Shown here: piece by piece, positions 21,546-32,304 of the stretch
Layout of the letters: each line of letters begins with the position of its first letter
Numbering within the stretch: position 1 is the stretch's first letter
Source of the DNA: Botryotinia globosa
Lineage: Eukaryota > Ascomycota > Leotiomycetes > Helotiales > Sclerotiniaceae
NCBI GenBank assembly: GCA_014898425.1
Contig: RCSZ01000002.1
Location: forward strand, 186,001 to 250,000
Direction of reading: 5' to 3'
Length of the DNA stretch: 64,000 nucleotides
Program-made: the position numbers and the translations under genes
Notes under the pieces: generated by a model
What the model was told of the DNA's origin: nothing
Database searches by the model: none
Seen by the model: the letters and a program-made list of their open reading frames with translations, nothing else

Positions 21546-22910
21546 ATGAAGTCACTATGTCCCCTTTCCAGGCGTGTTTGCAACACGAAGAGTTCATTAT
21601 GTCGCACTCCCAAACGATCTCTCCTGACGCTGGCGATTGAGACTTCATGCGATGATACAAGTGTTTCCATTGTAGAGAAGCATGAAAATAATTCCGCTAC
21701 CTTACACTTCAATTCTAAGGTTACATCGGACAACAGATCATTTGGGGGAGTGTGGCCTATTGCAGCACATGAGTCTCATCAAAAGAACTTGGCACGATTG
21801 GTGAAAGAAGCTATTAGGACTCTCCCTCGACAAGAATCCACAGATGCATCATTTGAGAACACTATCGCCGTCGCATCACATCATGGATCTAAATTATACA
21901 AAAAGCCAGATTTTATAACCGTGACACGAGGCCCAGGGATGCGAGCGAATCTCATCACTGGTATTGATACTGCGAAAGGTTTGGCTGTGGCATGGCAAAT
22001 CCCTCTATTGGGTGTAAACCATATGCAGGCCCATGCTCTAACGCCACGAATGGTATCAGCCCTTGAAGCGGGAACGAAGACTGAAAACGAAAAGTATGAG
22101 AATGATCCTGCCTATCCATTCCTCTCTTTGTTGGTTTCTGGTGGACACACCATGCTTGTCCATTCTCGTCAACTTTGCGATCACGAAATCTTGGCATCAA
22201 CCTCGGATCTTGCGGTTGGAGACATGGTCGACAAGACAGCACGAGATATTCTACCAGCTTCTGTGATTGAATCTGCATCGGATGTCATGTATGGACGTGT
22301 TATGGAAAAATTCGCATTTCCCAATCCCAATTCCACATATGATTATGAGCCCTCTGAAAAAAGTATTGCACAGATTCCAAGGCCAACAAAATATGAATGG
22401 ACATTAACACCTCCCTACATGAGTACTGGTCATCGTCCACTAAAATCTTACAATTCAGAATTCTCATTTTCTGGTGTCGGAAGCCAAATCAAGCGCATTA
22501 TGATCCGTAATCCAGAAATGGATGTTGCAGAAAGGAGATTACTTGCTCAAGAGACTATGAGAATCGCATTTGAACACCTCGCTTCTAGAGTGATTTTAAA
22601 TCTTGAGCGCCCAGATTTGAAGGAAACAAGAACCCTCGTTGTCTCAGGAGGTGTTGCTGCAAACCAATATCTGAAGTATATATTGAGGTCATTACTAGAT
22701 GTTTGGGGACATAAAAATATGAGATTGTTATTTCCACCTCCAAGATTCTGTACAGATAATGCAGCTATGATAGGGTGGACAGGTATCGAAATGTGGGAAG
22801 CTGGCTGGAGGAGCGACTTGGATGTACTGGCGGCTAAAAAATGGCCAATCGACCCCAGAACCGAGGGCGGGATACTTGGTTTAGATGGCTGGAAGAATGA
22901 ACTTATTTAG
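21546..22910 (+). CDS. QRI7: Mitochondrial tRNA N6-threonylcarbamoyladenosine synthase, Qri7/OSGEPL1
   Basis: A single exon of 454 residues. The first 25 residues are basic and Ser/Cys-rich, as in a mitochondrial presequence. The Kae1/TsaD/Qri7 fold follows at once: AIETSCDDT near residue 30, the metal-binding NHMQAH (His159 and His163) and SLLVSGGHT. The late TDNAAMIGW segment carries the third metal-ligand aspartate. The enzyme transfers the threonylcarbamoyl group from threonylcarbamoyl-AMP to A37 of mitochondrial tRNAs that read ANN codons. Compared with the cytosolic Kae1 of the KEOPS complex it has the presequence and longer inserts typical of the mitochondrial form. The ATG at 21546 is the first in frame after the upstream TTG. 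Confidence 0.93.
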   Translation: MKSLCPLSRRVCNTKSSLCRTPKRSLLTLAIETSCDDTSVSIVEKHENNSATLHFNSKVTSDNRSFGGVWPIAAHESHQKNLARLVKEAIRTLPRQESTDASFENTIAVASHHGSKLYKKPDFITVTRGPGMRANLITGIDTAKGLAVAWQIPLLGVNHMQAHALTPRMVSALEAGTKTENEKYENDPAYPFLSLLVSGGHTMLVHSRQLCDHEILASTSDLAVGDMVDKTARDILPASVIESASDVMYGRVMEKFAFPNPNSTYDYEPSEKSIAQIPRPTKYEWTLTPPYMSTGHRPLKSYNSEFSFSGVGSQIKRIMIRNPEMDVAERRLLAQETMRIAFEHLASRVILNLERPDLKETRTLVVSGGVAANQYLKYILRSLLDVWGHKNMRLLFPPPRFCTDNAAMIGWTGIEMWEAGWRSDLDVLAAKKWPIDPRTEGGILGLDGWKNELI

Positions 22911-24521
22911 GTTAGCGTTCAAAGTCTTTTCCTGCGGCTGATCTTTAATCATATGACTATGCTATTTCCCGAGCATCGATATGAATGGACTTGCGCCGGA
23001 ATTGCAGTTCGAAATATCCCCAGCTTCTCCGCGTTGTCCCCTCGCTCTCCTTCTCCCTACCGAATCTTGACCTTCTATCAAGCTCCAGAGACTTTTTTAT
23101 CGATGTAATAGTACCTAAAACACCCCCCTTTTACTCCCCCTCCACTCGCCATCACAAAAGAAGCTGGCTGGGCAATATTTGTGTGGCCCTCGGCGTTGCA
23201 AACTAATTTTGAAAGGTGCTCAACGGGAGGTAGCTTTATCCACAAACTTTAAATCAAATGTCCTGTCTGATGTGTCAAATCAAACTCAACCTTCAGTCGA
23301 GCGAAGAGATTACCAAGCTCCTTGCAGAAGGTGGATACAGAATTTGGTAGAACGGAGATATGGTTTGCATAAAACCAGCTCCCAGGTTCCAGTTTAGTTT
23401 GTGTTGTCATTGGTAGCTCTTTTGTGCTATTATTACTCACTTAACTTGTTGGACGATTGGTAATTGAAAAGCAGAGTAGAGGAAGTGATTCCTTTTGTTC
23501 TTAGCACAAAGAGCTTGCTACTGCAGGTTTTGTTTGGCTTTGACGTCCTCGATCAAACACATATTGGAAGTCCTCAGGAGAGAAAATTGTAGAACAATCA
23601 ATCTGACATCGTTTTGAACACTTCTTGAACTAATAGATACTAAATGGAGTATTCCCTTCATGTAGTATCCCTAGACTTGTTCTGATTTTCATTGTTGTCC
23701 ATGGAGTCAAACTATGGTTACGCCATATTACTGCAGTGTTTTGTTGTCTTCTTTTATGATTGTTTGTATTTTGCCATTAGAAACCGTTTTGAAAATCACA
23801 AGTATATGTATTAAGTCAGGGCAAACTGTTTGGGAAATATTACAATATCTATACAGAGTTTGCGAGAGTAGTGATTTGTATGAGTAAGAGTAACAATGAA
23901 GCTATGTGACTAGGACTGGGCTATATATCTGGATCACTTTACTCAGTAGTTCTTCCTTCTAGTCGATTTCAGGCAATATAGCCTTACGCTTTCTGCATTC
24001 TGCATATATAAAACTTATACACCTGATTCAGACTTTATCGAACTACATGGGCACTAACAATAATAGTCGGCTCTTTAAAAGCCGACTGCTAGTGTTCCCT
24101 TCAAAGAAATTGATGCTAGTGTTTTGAAAAGTCATCTAACTAGATATTGCTTACTACTTTCACACTGGAGATGAGATTTCACTACCTCATTTCCTCATTG
24201 ATTGCTCATCTCTCCATATAATTGCTCATTTATTCATACTAGTGGTAGTAAATTCGAATCGAATCATCTGTCTATCTACTCATTTCTTTATACAGTCACT
24301 CATTTTTCCACGGAAATTACCGAAGTGCTCCCCAGATGAAGAAAACATTCACCGTCATGATACAAATGATCAAAATCCCACTCGAATCTGTCTATATTAG
24401 GCCCACTTCCCGGGCACAGAATGTAGAATTCATGATCACTTTCTACTTTCTGTCTACAAAAGCAGCTTTCAAAACCACACAATTTCTATTTCACAACATC
24501 ACAACATTACAACAAGTTTAG
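22911..24521. other. Intergenic region, no gene seen
   Basis: About 1.6 kb without a credible coding region. It holds one strong hairpin (24065-24087) and AT-rich promoter-like sequence before the next gene. Short open frames such as 22985-23206 have no recognisable features. Confidence 0.55.
24065..24087. repeat. Perfect 8-bp inverted repeat (hairpin)
   Basis: AGTCGGCT and AGCCGACT are separated by 7 nt (CTTTAAA), and the loop can itself pair partly. It lies in an intergenic region with no U-run after it, so a bacterial-type terminator does not apply. It may be a DNA-binding palindrome or chance. Confidence 0.6.
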
Positions 24522-24603
24522 GTAAGTTTATTGATTCTTTCCCCATTCAACCCAATGTACAATAGTCTTCAAGTTACTTTACTAACATTGTCAATTATTA
24601 TAG
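24522..24603 (+). other. 5'UTR intron
   Basis: GTAAGT donor at 24522, a perfect TACTAAC branch site at 24580-24586 and a TATAG acceptor ending at 24603, 34 bp before the start codon of the next gene. Both the spacing and the branch motif are canonical, so this intron in the leader of the proline-rich protein gene is well supported. Confidence 0.8.
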
Positions 24604-24637
24604 AGTTCATTCTTTCTGTACCACATACTGATCGAAA

Positions 24638-26137
24638 ATGTCTACACCACCAGGTTCTGGCTCTCACAAGGATAGGAATGTTTCGGGAATCCCAAATGTT
24701 CTACATGCCAAACCACAGGAAACTCCTCCTGTCACAGTAGAACCTGATCAAAGACTACCTGTTGCACCTCCTATCTCAGACAAAACTCTAGAACATTCAT
24801 CTGTTAATGATGACCAGCAACAAGTCCGAGAGACTACCACAGGACATAACCGAGAGTCTGTACCTCCCTTTAACCTACCAAGTCTACAATCTCAGAGGCC
24901 TTATCCACAAAACCGTTTTGCCGATCCTTTCAAGTGGCAACCACTTTCAGGAGAGCCTTTGAATCCAGTTCGTGGCAGCTCTCTACCGCGGGATATCTGG
25001 AGACCCCAGAGCTACGCGAGATATAGCAATACCAGGAATGATAGTGCAGCTCATGCCAATCCTTTGGGTCCAGACATTTGGAAGCCGCAAAGTTACGCTA
25101 GAGATGGTGATAGCAACAGCCATGGTTCTCGTCTTTTCAATCCTACTCCGAATCCTCAAGGAGCAAGCTCAAGATTGAATCAGGTCAACTCGAATCAGCA
25201 ACTACCTCCATTAGCACATGCTTTCCCACCGACCAACAATAGTTCTACCCAACGACTTCCTCCGTTAGCACCAGCTGCTCCGAAACCCAACATGACATAT
25301 GCCCCACGCTTCCCTTTATCATCAGAGGCTAGTCAACCTGGCAACGTCAAATCTGCGCCTCGCTTTCCTATACCATCGCAGGCCAATCCAACTACCAATA
25401 TCAGCTTTGTTCCGCAACAACCTCTATCAACACCAGCTGCCCCACAACAATCTCAATCAACACAAGCTCTTCCAAATCCCAACATCAACTCCGTTGCACA
25501 ACCACCGATAGTCGATCCCACTACTACACTCGACCACATTCCATCAGAAAAAGCAGAAGAGCTTCGAGACAGACTCTTCAAACTCACTTCCGACTACCAA
25601 CGTCTCTACAGCATCTTCATGTCTAGCGGAGACGCCAGCCCCAACGCCGCTCGCTGGAAGTCAATCGACATCGATCTTCCCTATCTCTTCGAAGTCCGTC
25701 AACAAGTCATCAATTTCCTGGTTGCTACCAAGAGATTCGAAAAAGGAGAAGAAGTCAAAGATGTGCAGGGATTCAAGGAATCTCAGAAACCTTTCTTCAA
25801 GAGTTTGGAGGACGCTGTGGGTGTTGCTGTTGAGAGTTTGACTTGGTTGAGGAGAAATCTGGAGGGTCCGGATGGGTATGCTTATCCGCATCAAAATTGG
25901 TACTATCAGGTGATTGGGAATAATCCGCGCAGTAATGGTTTATCTCCTGCAAACGAGGATGAGGGAGTTGAGGAGGAAAACGCGCGAAATTCTGAACAGG
26001 CTGGACGTGCTGAAGATGCTGGTGAATCTATTGACAAAGCTACAAGACATGGCGATGAACATGGCAATTTAATATCCCCATCATTGGACTCTGAAGATGA
26101 AAGAGAGATGCAAGCAGAGAAACAGATGAGGATGTAG
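24638..26137 (+). CDS. Proline/glutamine-rich protein of unknown function
   Basis: A single coding exon of 499 residues after a 5'UTR intron. Residues 1-305 are low-complexity (Pro, Ser, Gln, Asn) and contain two copies of DIW(R/K)PQSYAR and several LPPLA and APRFP repeats. Residues about 310-430 form a compact charged helical region (KAEELRDRLFKLTSDYQRL, then YLFEVRQQVINFLVATKRF) that is probably the folded domain. The C-terminal 70 residues are acidic. There is no signal peptide, membrane segment or catalytic motif. I do not recognise the family. A disordered N-terminus with a helical C-terminal domain would suit an adaptor or nuclear protein, which is inference only. Confidence 0.75.
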   Translation: MSTPPGSGSHKDRNVSGIPNVLHAKPQETPPVTVEPDQRLPVAPPISDKTLEHSSVNDDQQQVRETTTGHNRESVPPFNLPSLQSQRPYPQNRFADPFKWQPLSGEPLNPVRGSSLPRDIWRPQSYARYSNTRNDSAAHANPLGPDIWKPQSYARDGDSNSHGSRLFNPTPNPQGASSRLNQVNSNQQLPPLAHAFPPTNNSSTQRLPPLAPAAPKPNMTYAPRFPLSSEASQPGNVKSAPRFPIPSQANPTTNISFVPQQPLSTPAAPQQSQSTQALPNPNINSVAQPPIVDPTTTLDHIPSEKAEELRDRLFKLTSDYQRLYSIFMSSGDASPNAARWKSIDIDLPYLFEVRQQVINFLVATKRFEKGEEVKDVQGFKESQKPFFKSLEDAVGVAVESLTWLRRNLEGPDGYAYPHQNWYYQVIGNNPRSNGLSPANEDEGVEEENARNSEQAGRAEDAGESIDKATRHGDEHGNLISPSLDSEDEREMQAEKQMRM

Positions 26138-26826
26138 TGTTTTGGGGGCTTGATGCAATGTTTAACGTTGCTTCTGGTGATTCTGTCCAGAGCTTGAACA
26201 GTCATTGGCTGTGACGGCTTCCTAGATACTGGTCATTTAGGGGGGTTCTCCGTTTCTTCAGTATATCTCTTCACCTCCCCTTGTTAAAAATACGAGTTAG
26301 CATACTTTCACATTTCTTGCCAATGTCCTGGAAAATGAAAGGGAGGATTTGTTGTAGCTTTAGATACCTACCTACATATGATAATGAAAAATCTGGGCAA
26401 TGAGACTCTTCTACAAATTCATATTCCAGACTGTTGCAAATGCATGATTTTAGAGTAGAAATGAATAAATAATGTATGACATAGTATTATCCAGCTAAAA
26501 TTGAGTACATGCCCAAAGGTAAATCAAGAAATCTAGAATATGTGAAACCCCTCTTTTTTTGTCTTTAATTGCTATGAGACGCAGGCAAATAGATCCATCC
26601 AACAAAATAACCAATCAAATTGAATAAATAGGAAAGTGTGATATCTCGTGTATGCTGATCACTACAAAGAAAGGGCATTGAATAGAAGGAAAGATTAAAC
26701 TAGGAAAGGTTTAGAGACCGGCGGGCACTCTTGAAGCACCAAAATAGCTCCGCAATTCCAAAACCAAGAAATATTTCGATGATGAGACAGCCGTCGCCCA
26801 GAAAATGAATGTGGCTTGCGTGGATC
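26138..26826. other. Convergent intergenic region
   Basis: 3' flanks of two converging genes. No feature is supportable. Confidence 0.55.
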
Positions 26827-28482
26827 TTATGCTGCGGGGTGCGGGTAAGACGTGCCAGTTAATCCCAGAAGTTGAATGTGTGATTCTAGAAACGCAGCAG
26901 GTACTTTTTGCCAGTGCACAAATCTAAAGCCCGCCTCTGTGCACTCATTCTTAAGTACTGGGACATTCAATCGTTCCCCTCTGGGTTCGTACCACCAAGT
27001 CAGATAATCGCGGAGGATCCGATAAGTAGTTTCACGAACAGAACCACGCTCTCCTTTTGAGTGACCTGTCACCAGATGATTAAAATAAAGCTCTCGGTGG
27101 AAATACCCGCTGGCCTGGAACGAACATAACATGCAATTCTTTGTTCCATTGTCCAGAAATTTATTGTCATCGTATACAAAGAAGTTTCTTAGAAGTTCTT
27201 TCCCTTGGAGACGATCATAAAGCTCACGGGTAACAATGTGTTTTTGCATCTCGAAGCAGTACTGAAAATCGCTACGAAGATCAGCCCTGACTCGCCAAGT
27301 ACAGCCAGTTGGTGCCAATGGGCATACATCATAACCCTCCAAACACAAATGATGAAGCCAGAATGGAATGGAACGGACTCCCAGGCCTTTTCTATTGATG
27401 AAGTCAAGATTGGGTTGAGCATCGTCGCCTCCGTAATGGCTCTTCGTGAGATGACCAATTAATCCTGGGATGTCAAATGAGGCGGATTGGCAAGTCTCTA
27501 TCAAGCACCGATAACTTCGCGAATTATCATGTTTTCGGAAGTGTTCCATGAACTTGTCTGCTCTTTTGAACGGCTTCGCTGTTCGATGACACCCGTAAAC
27601 AGGACAGACTACTCGGAACTCTGCTTATGAATAGCCTTGATATGTCGCTTGAGTCTTGAGCAATAATTCATTAGCCATACATTCAGCTCTTCTTATGTCA
27701 GGAAAATCGGAAATATTTATGAGTAGACGTAGAATGATATTTTTGCAAAGAGTCAAGTAACTTGCTCATATTTGCGTGGAAAAGTCTTGTTGCACCTTGG
27801 GCAGTCGCAACTCAATCTGCCCTCTTGCCCTCTCAGAGCAACGTCAAGAGATCTGATATTTCATTTCTTAGCAAAAGTCCCGATTCTACATGTCATTGAT
27901 GCTTACCCATGAGTTAATCCTGATAATTCTTGGTGACTTGGTGAAAATGACGGTGCAGTGGCTATCTGATCAGGAATTTCCTCATCATTGACCAATGGGG
28001 TCGGGGGAAATCGTTTACTTATATCACCAGCTTCTACGAAGCCTGTCATCAAACCCTCGAAATTGGGCTCTGTCGAGAAAACCTCATTCCATTTGCCTGA
28101 GTCAAAGCCGACCGGCACATATATTTGAGCCTCTGGTGCAAGTGTAGCAGCATATGAACTGCTCAGAAGCGTAGTGTTGAAGGACGCTGATAACGCTAGC
28201 TCCCTAGTTTCATTATCATTTCTCTTCAAAAGATCAATATTATAATCTGCGGCAGCACCGAAGTCGTATGCCTGCTTGTCAAAATCGTTGTTATTTCCCC
28301 TAAAGAGTTCGGCGTTATGATCTGCTGCAGCACCGAAGTCGTATGCTTTCCCCGTTAGGGTTTCTGATCCGGCGCTGCGAAGCCCTAAAATTAGCGTGTC
28401 TTCTTTTTACCACTTACCTGGAACAATCCAATGATTCCAAAGTAGTAGATCGCCCTGCAGGGCTTCGGTCGTCGTTATCCAT
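26827..28482 (-). pseudogene. C2H2 zinc-finger protein gene with one frame break
   Basis: Exons: 28482..28418 (ATG at 28482), 28374..27907, 27852..27766, then 27654 down to the stop at 26827. Intron 3 has a GCAAGT donor and CTCAAG acceptor (GC-AG). The join restores a textbook finger, CPRCNKTFPRKYELKRHIKAIH. Within the last exon the frame must shift by one base between this finger and the next (CPVYGC..FMEHFRKH), near 27612-27625; without the shift a TAG follows ten codons after the conserved His. The N-terminal region is acidic and Ser-rich with a duplicated AYDFGAAAD motif. The C-terminal 240 residues contain further Cys/His pairs and a conserved-looking Trp-rich region. It is probably a DNA-binding regulator of a fungal C2H2 family. 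Either it is a recent pseudogene, or there is a one-base assembly error, or a splice I did not see. Confidence 0.6.
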
Positions 28483-29475
28483 CTTATTGGAGAGGAGTTG
28501 CGAGGATAAGCAGCCACAAAAAAAGCGAGGCGAGCAAGCGAGTTTGATCGGTGAACGAAGTTCTGCGTGAGAAGAGAAAAATGAGTGCCAAAACTTCGAG
28601 AAATGATAGTGGGAACAAGCTGGTATCTTATAATTCTTATTTGAAGAAAGGCTCTGCAATGGGGCGACGGCTTCAAAACAGAAGACGAGCCAAGCCTTAC
28701 AAGAAGATTTGGAGGCTTGCACGAGTCACTTGTATCACACGTTCCCAAAAGAGTCACATGCATAATCTTAATGGCTTGTGATATATTAATTAAGATATCA
28801 CTTTTTTGAAAGCACAATAAAATGACTTCTGTTCTAATTCCATTTGCTCGCTGCTGTTAAGAGAAAACTACCTAGGTATCCGGTATTTCCATTGGTCTAG
28901 ACATTGGACCCCTCAACTATCATGACATAACTCAAGATTCAATGTCTAAGGCAGTTGGTACATTGCGTCTCTCATCAACGTGCACAACACTTTTGGAGCC
29001 CTAGTATGATTGTTCTTAGGCTTAAGTAGCCGGGTGGATGTCACACACTGCCAGAGATATCCAACGAGCTGTTATTTGGAGATATATTTGAGATAATACC
29101 TGGTGGCAGATGCGGAATGGATCACGATTATAGTAAGCAGGTATCAAAATGTTCTAGTCAACTTAGCTTTAACATCACTATCCACTTCATATGATTTTTT
29201 CACAAAAATAATCATGCTTCAAAGTCGAAGCTAGGTTCTCCATGTTGATACTCCTTCCTTGGATTGTATGGAATTATTGCTCGTCGTCTCAATCCGTAAG
29301 AGTGCGGGGAATCGCATGTTTTCAAAGATGAAGTGAATATATAATCATGCACATCCCGATGTGCATGATATTATCTATCAAGAGGTCTTGATAGGTATTA
29401 AAAGCCGAATCTAGATTCCAAAACGCTGCCTCAAACCTTTTCCAATCCTGCCCGGTGGACAACTTATCCTCAATA
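28483..29475. other. Intergenic region between divergent genes
   Basis: Upstream of both the C2H2 gene (minus) and the coiled-coil protein gene (plus). Open frames at 28407-28817 on minus overlap the C2H2 first exon in other frames and are shadows. No other feature seen. Confidence 0.5.
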
Positions 29476-30780
29476 ATGGCAAACAGCAACCTTACTCCTT
29501 CTTCAGCTTCATACAATGAGCTTGTCGAACAGTGGCAGGAGCTACTTCGTATCTCAAAGTGTATAGAAGAGAAAGCAGTGGAGTTTCCAGAACTTATTCG
29601 GATGATTCGCCTTTTCAGACAGTCTTGCGTTGAGTTTCAAAAATTTCAGGTTTGTTTGCGCGGGCTCTTCACCTCTGAGACGGCGATACTAATTTTCTCA
29701 GACCAAACTAGATTACTTCAGCGCAGAGTCTCCGTCTGGTGATCTCTTTAGTCACTGGCAAGAATTAAGCTCTGATTTCAATAGGATTCGAGCTCGTTTT
29801 TCTGCTCTTGAATTGAGCATTGAAAAGTATCACCGTTCCCGAGCGATGGCTAAACCATCTCCTCCTACTCCAGTCGATATATTCCGCCCATCTGTCGATT
29901 TTCCCAATATTCATGACAGCGGATCTAATACGGCCAAAATGGGAGGCTCAAGGATTCTTAAGAAGAAGGCGAGAAAGCTCATTATCTCCATTCCGGTTCA
30001 CACATTCGAGGGTTCGTTTTTCGACGGAACCAAAAAAGCGCGGATTGTAAAAAGGGAGCCGGGGGAGTTGACCTTAATCCTTCGAGTGAGCAAAGAGTAT
30101 CTAAGGTTAAATGTGAGACCTCAAATAGATATGGAGGAAGAAATGCGACTTTGTGAGTACATCAGCATTCTTGTTTTCCGCTGCATCTTGACCGGTTCTA
30201 ACTTATTACCATAAAAGCTGTTTTGCGCCATCAAAAAGCAAAAGAAGAAGAGGCAAGGAAACAAGCAGAGGTAGTTTTAGAGGCAGGGCGGAGAGCAGCT
30301 TTCGAGAAAGCAGAATTTGAAGTGAAGCTTCAATCAGAACTTGAAGCAAGGATCCAAGGGAAAATTGAAACAGAATCTCAGACAAAAGCTCAGGGAGAGA
30401 CTCAACTTCAGCAGGTCACCAGCCAGATTCTGGTGGATCTTAATGACAACACCACTCGCAATAACTGCGAAGGAGCTTTCACTGACGACGGTATGCCTTT
30501 ACCATTGTCAAGAGTCCAAGCACCAGACATGGAAGAAATTCGACAGGCCCTAATCACTACCACGAACCAGATGTACCTCAGTAATAAACAAACAGTCAAA
30601 GCTTGCGCGATCAAACGTAGAGTTAGGAAGCAGCTTCAGCTTCATGAGAATTTCTTCGGGGAGAATGGTTGGCCAAAAAGATGTGACATCATCATCCTGG
30701 AGGCATTCAAGGAGGCATGGGTAAGTCTGCAGTCAAGCACATATCGGGCAGAATTCCAAAGACGCTCTGGACCACAGTAA
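29476..30780 (+). CDS. Charged coiled-coil protein of unknown function
   Basis: Three exons (29476..29649, 29702..30152, 30218..30780) encode 395 residues. Donors are GTTTGT and GTGAGT; the second intron has a CTAAC branch and AAAAG acceptor. The N-terminal 150 residues are helical (ELVEQWQELLRISKCIEEK). A basic stretch near ILKKKARKLIISIPVHTFEG is followed by what may be a small DNA- or chromatin-binding segment. Residues about 205-275 form a strongly charged coiled coil (AKEEEARKQAEVVLEAG). The C-terminus is mixed (ENFFGENGWPKRCD). There is no signal peptide. I do not recognise the family. It begins a run of unknown plus-strand genes reaching 41.7 kb. Confidence 0.7.
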
Positions 30781-31620
30781 ACTGACTCATTTGGTGTCAT
30801 GAGTAGCATTCCGAACTTGTGGGATATTAGATTTACTTCGCGTGGAAGAACTAGGTGATCTTTTTAATCTAAAGTGAGTCTTGTCGAGATTCCAAGATCC
30901 TTCCCGTACTAATTTTTCACCAGAATTCATTAACGGCGCGGCTATGCTATCACTTTGGGTTGGAGGGAGAAGTCTATGGAGTCGAGCAATCTTTATCGTC
31001 ACTTTTTAAGAATCACATCTATATCTTTTTGCGATTCGTGATCACAGCTGGGAAAGGCATTTCTATAAAGAATATTACATAACATCATCAATGGGAGAAG
31101 CTCATATAAATACAATTTTGAAAGTCGAAATGCATAGTTGATGTGAATGTGATGACACCTTTTTTCCTGTAGTATTAGATAGCGCAATCGCAGGTATCTG
31201 TGTGATGTAAACTGATCTTGATCCCGCGTTCGACGATACAGATTCACTTTGCGCCATTCCCAGAATCCTCAAAATATCTTCTCCATTTGTTTTTTAGGAG
31301 ATAAGTAATCTTTCCAAAAAATCTTCGGGGAGTTGACAACGCACTCTTAAATTTACACCACAATTTCTTTCCCGAACAAATCATACCCGCCCAAACTGCA
31401 GTCAACGAATATATAACGATTGATTCCAAACAATACTCTCGTCTCCTCTCAAATCTCAATTTCCCATGTCACTATTCAGGTTCGTAAAGCAAATATGATA
31501 CTTCGTTAAGACAAACATCGATTTGTTAACAATAGATCTTCACCATCGAGATATTGATCGAATTTCACACCGATAAAACAGTCCAGAATCCGCCTCCGCA
31601 GGGTTTTAACACATGAAGAT
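30781..31620. other. Intergenic region, partly coding-like
   Basis: No complete gene. Near 31533-31614 a plus-strand frame (FTIEILIEFHTDKTVQ) looks coding and runs towards the interrupted coiled-coil gene but in a different frame, so it may be its broken 5' part. Minus-strand open frames at 30999-31459 show no features. Confidence 0.4.
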
Positions 31621-32304
31621 TATCATCCAAGTACTAAATACAGAATTTGCATCTCCTTTCTCGAACATAAACTTGAGTCTTTGACAGACGCTATCGCCAC
31701 AGAAGATGGAGCAGGAGGTTCGAGTGGTCAGCAACAAAGGTCCGCAAAAGACAAAGATAGCCGGACAAAGATTGAAGATTTACAAATCAAAATTGCGAAA
31801 TTGTTGGCGGAGAATAATAAATTGGAGGCTAAAAACAATGAATTGATCTGTGACGTCGATAAGAATGAAGCTGAGCTTTCACAACTAAGAGGGGAGGTGG
31901 CATGAGTCAGAGATAATGAGAGTAAGCTGGAGGAGATCACCAACAGTTTAGAAACTTCACGCAACTACACGGATAAAGCTCTCAATATCTTGACGTCTCT
32001 CAAGAAGAAAGACAATACATACCGGGAGCGCGTTCTTGCATTGAAGAAGGAACTCAAGGTGTGTAAAGCAGAGAGAGACGAGGCTCTGACAAATTTGGAC
32101 CGTCAAACCGAGAGCTTCGAGAATGAACATAAGACCTTGATTGATGAGAACACGAAGCTCAAGGCAACACTAACAGGCTTCAAGAGAAAATTGGATTGTG
32201 TAATGGAGGATGTGGAGGATGCTACTTCTCATAAAAAACAAGGTAGGCTACAGTGTTCTTCGAGATACCAGCTGTCAATGTTTTCTTTCCCAATTATAGT
32301 CTAG
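31621..32304 (+). pseudogene. Coiled-coil protein gene with in-frame TGA
   Basis: A continuous plus-strand frame encodes a long heptad-rich coiled coil (IEDLQIKIAKLLAENNKLE, then LKKELKVCKAERDEAL) but is cut by TGA at 31903-31905 (GCA TGA GTC); coding composition is identical on both sides. A terminal GTAGGC..TTATAG intron (32243-32299) would leave a last Val codon and a TAG stop at 32302. The 5' end is unresolved: upstream in-frame sequence (THEDYHPSTKYRICISFL) reads as coding but lacks an ATG, and the next coding-like stretch is one frame off. A single CGA-to-TGA change would explain the stop. The function is unknown. Its tail (FKRKLDCVMEDVED) faintly resembles the end of the protein encoded at 34999-36300. 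Confidence 0.5.
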
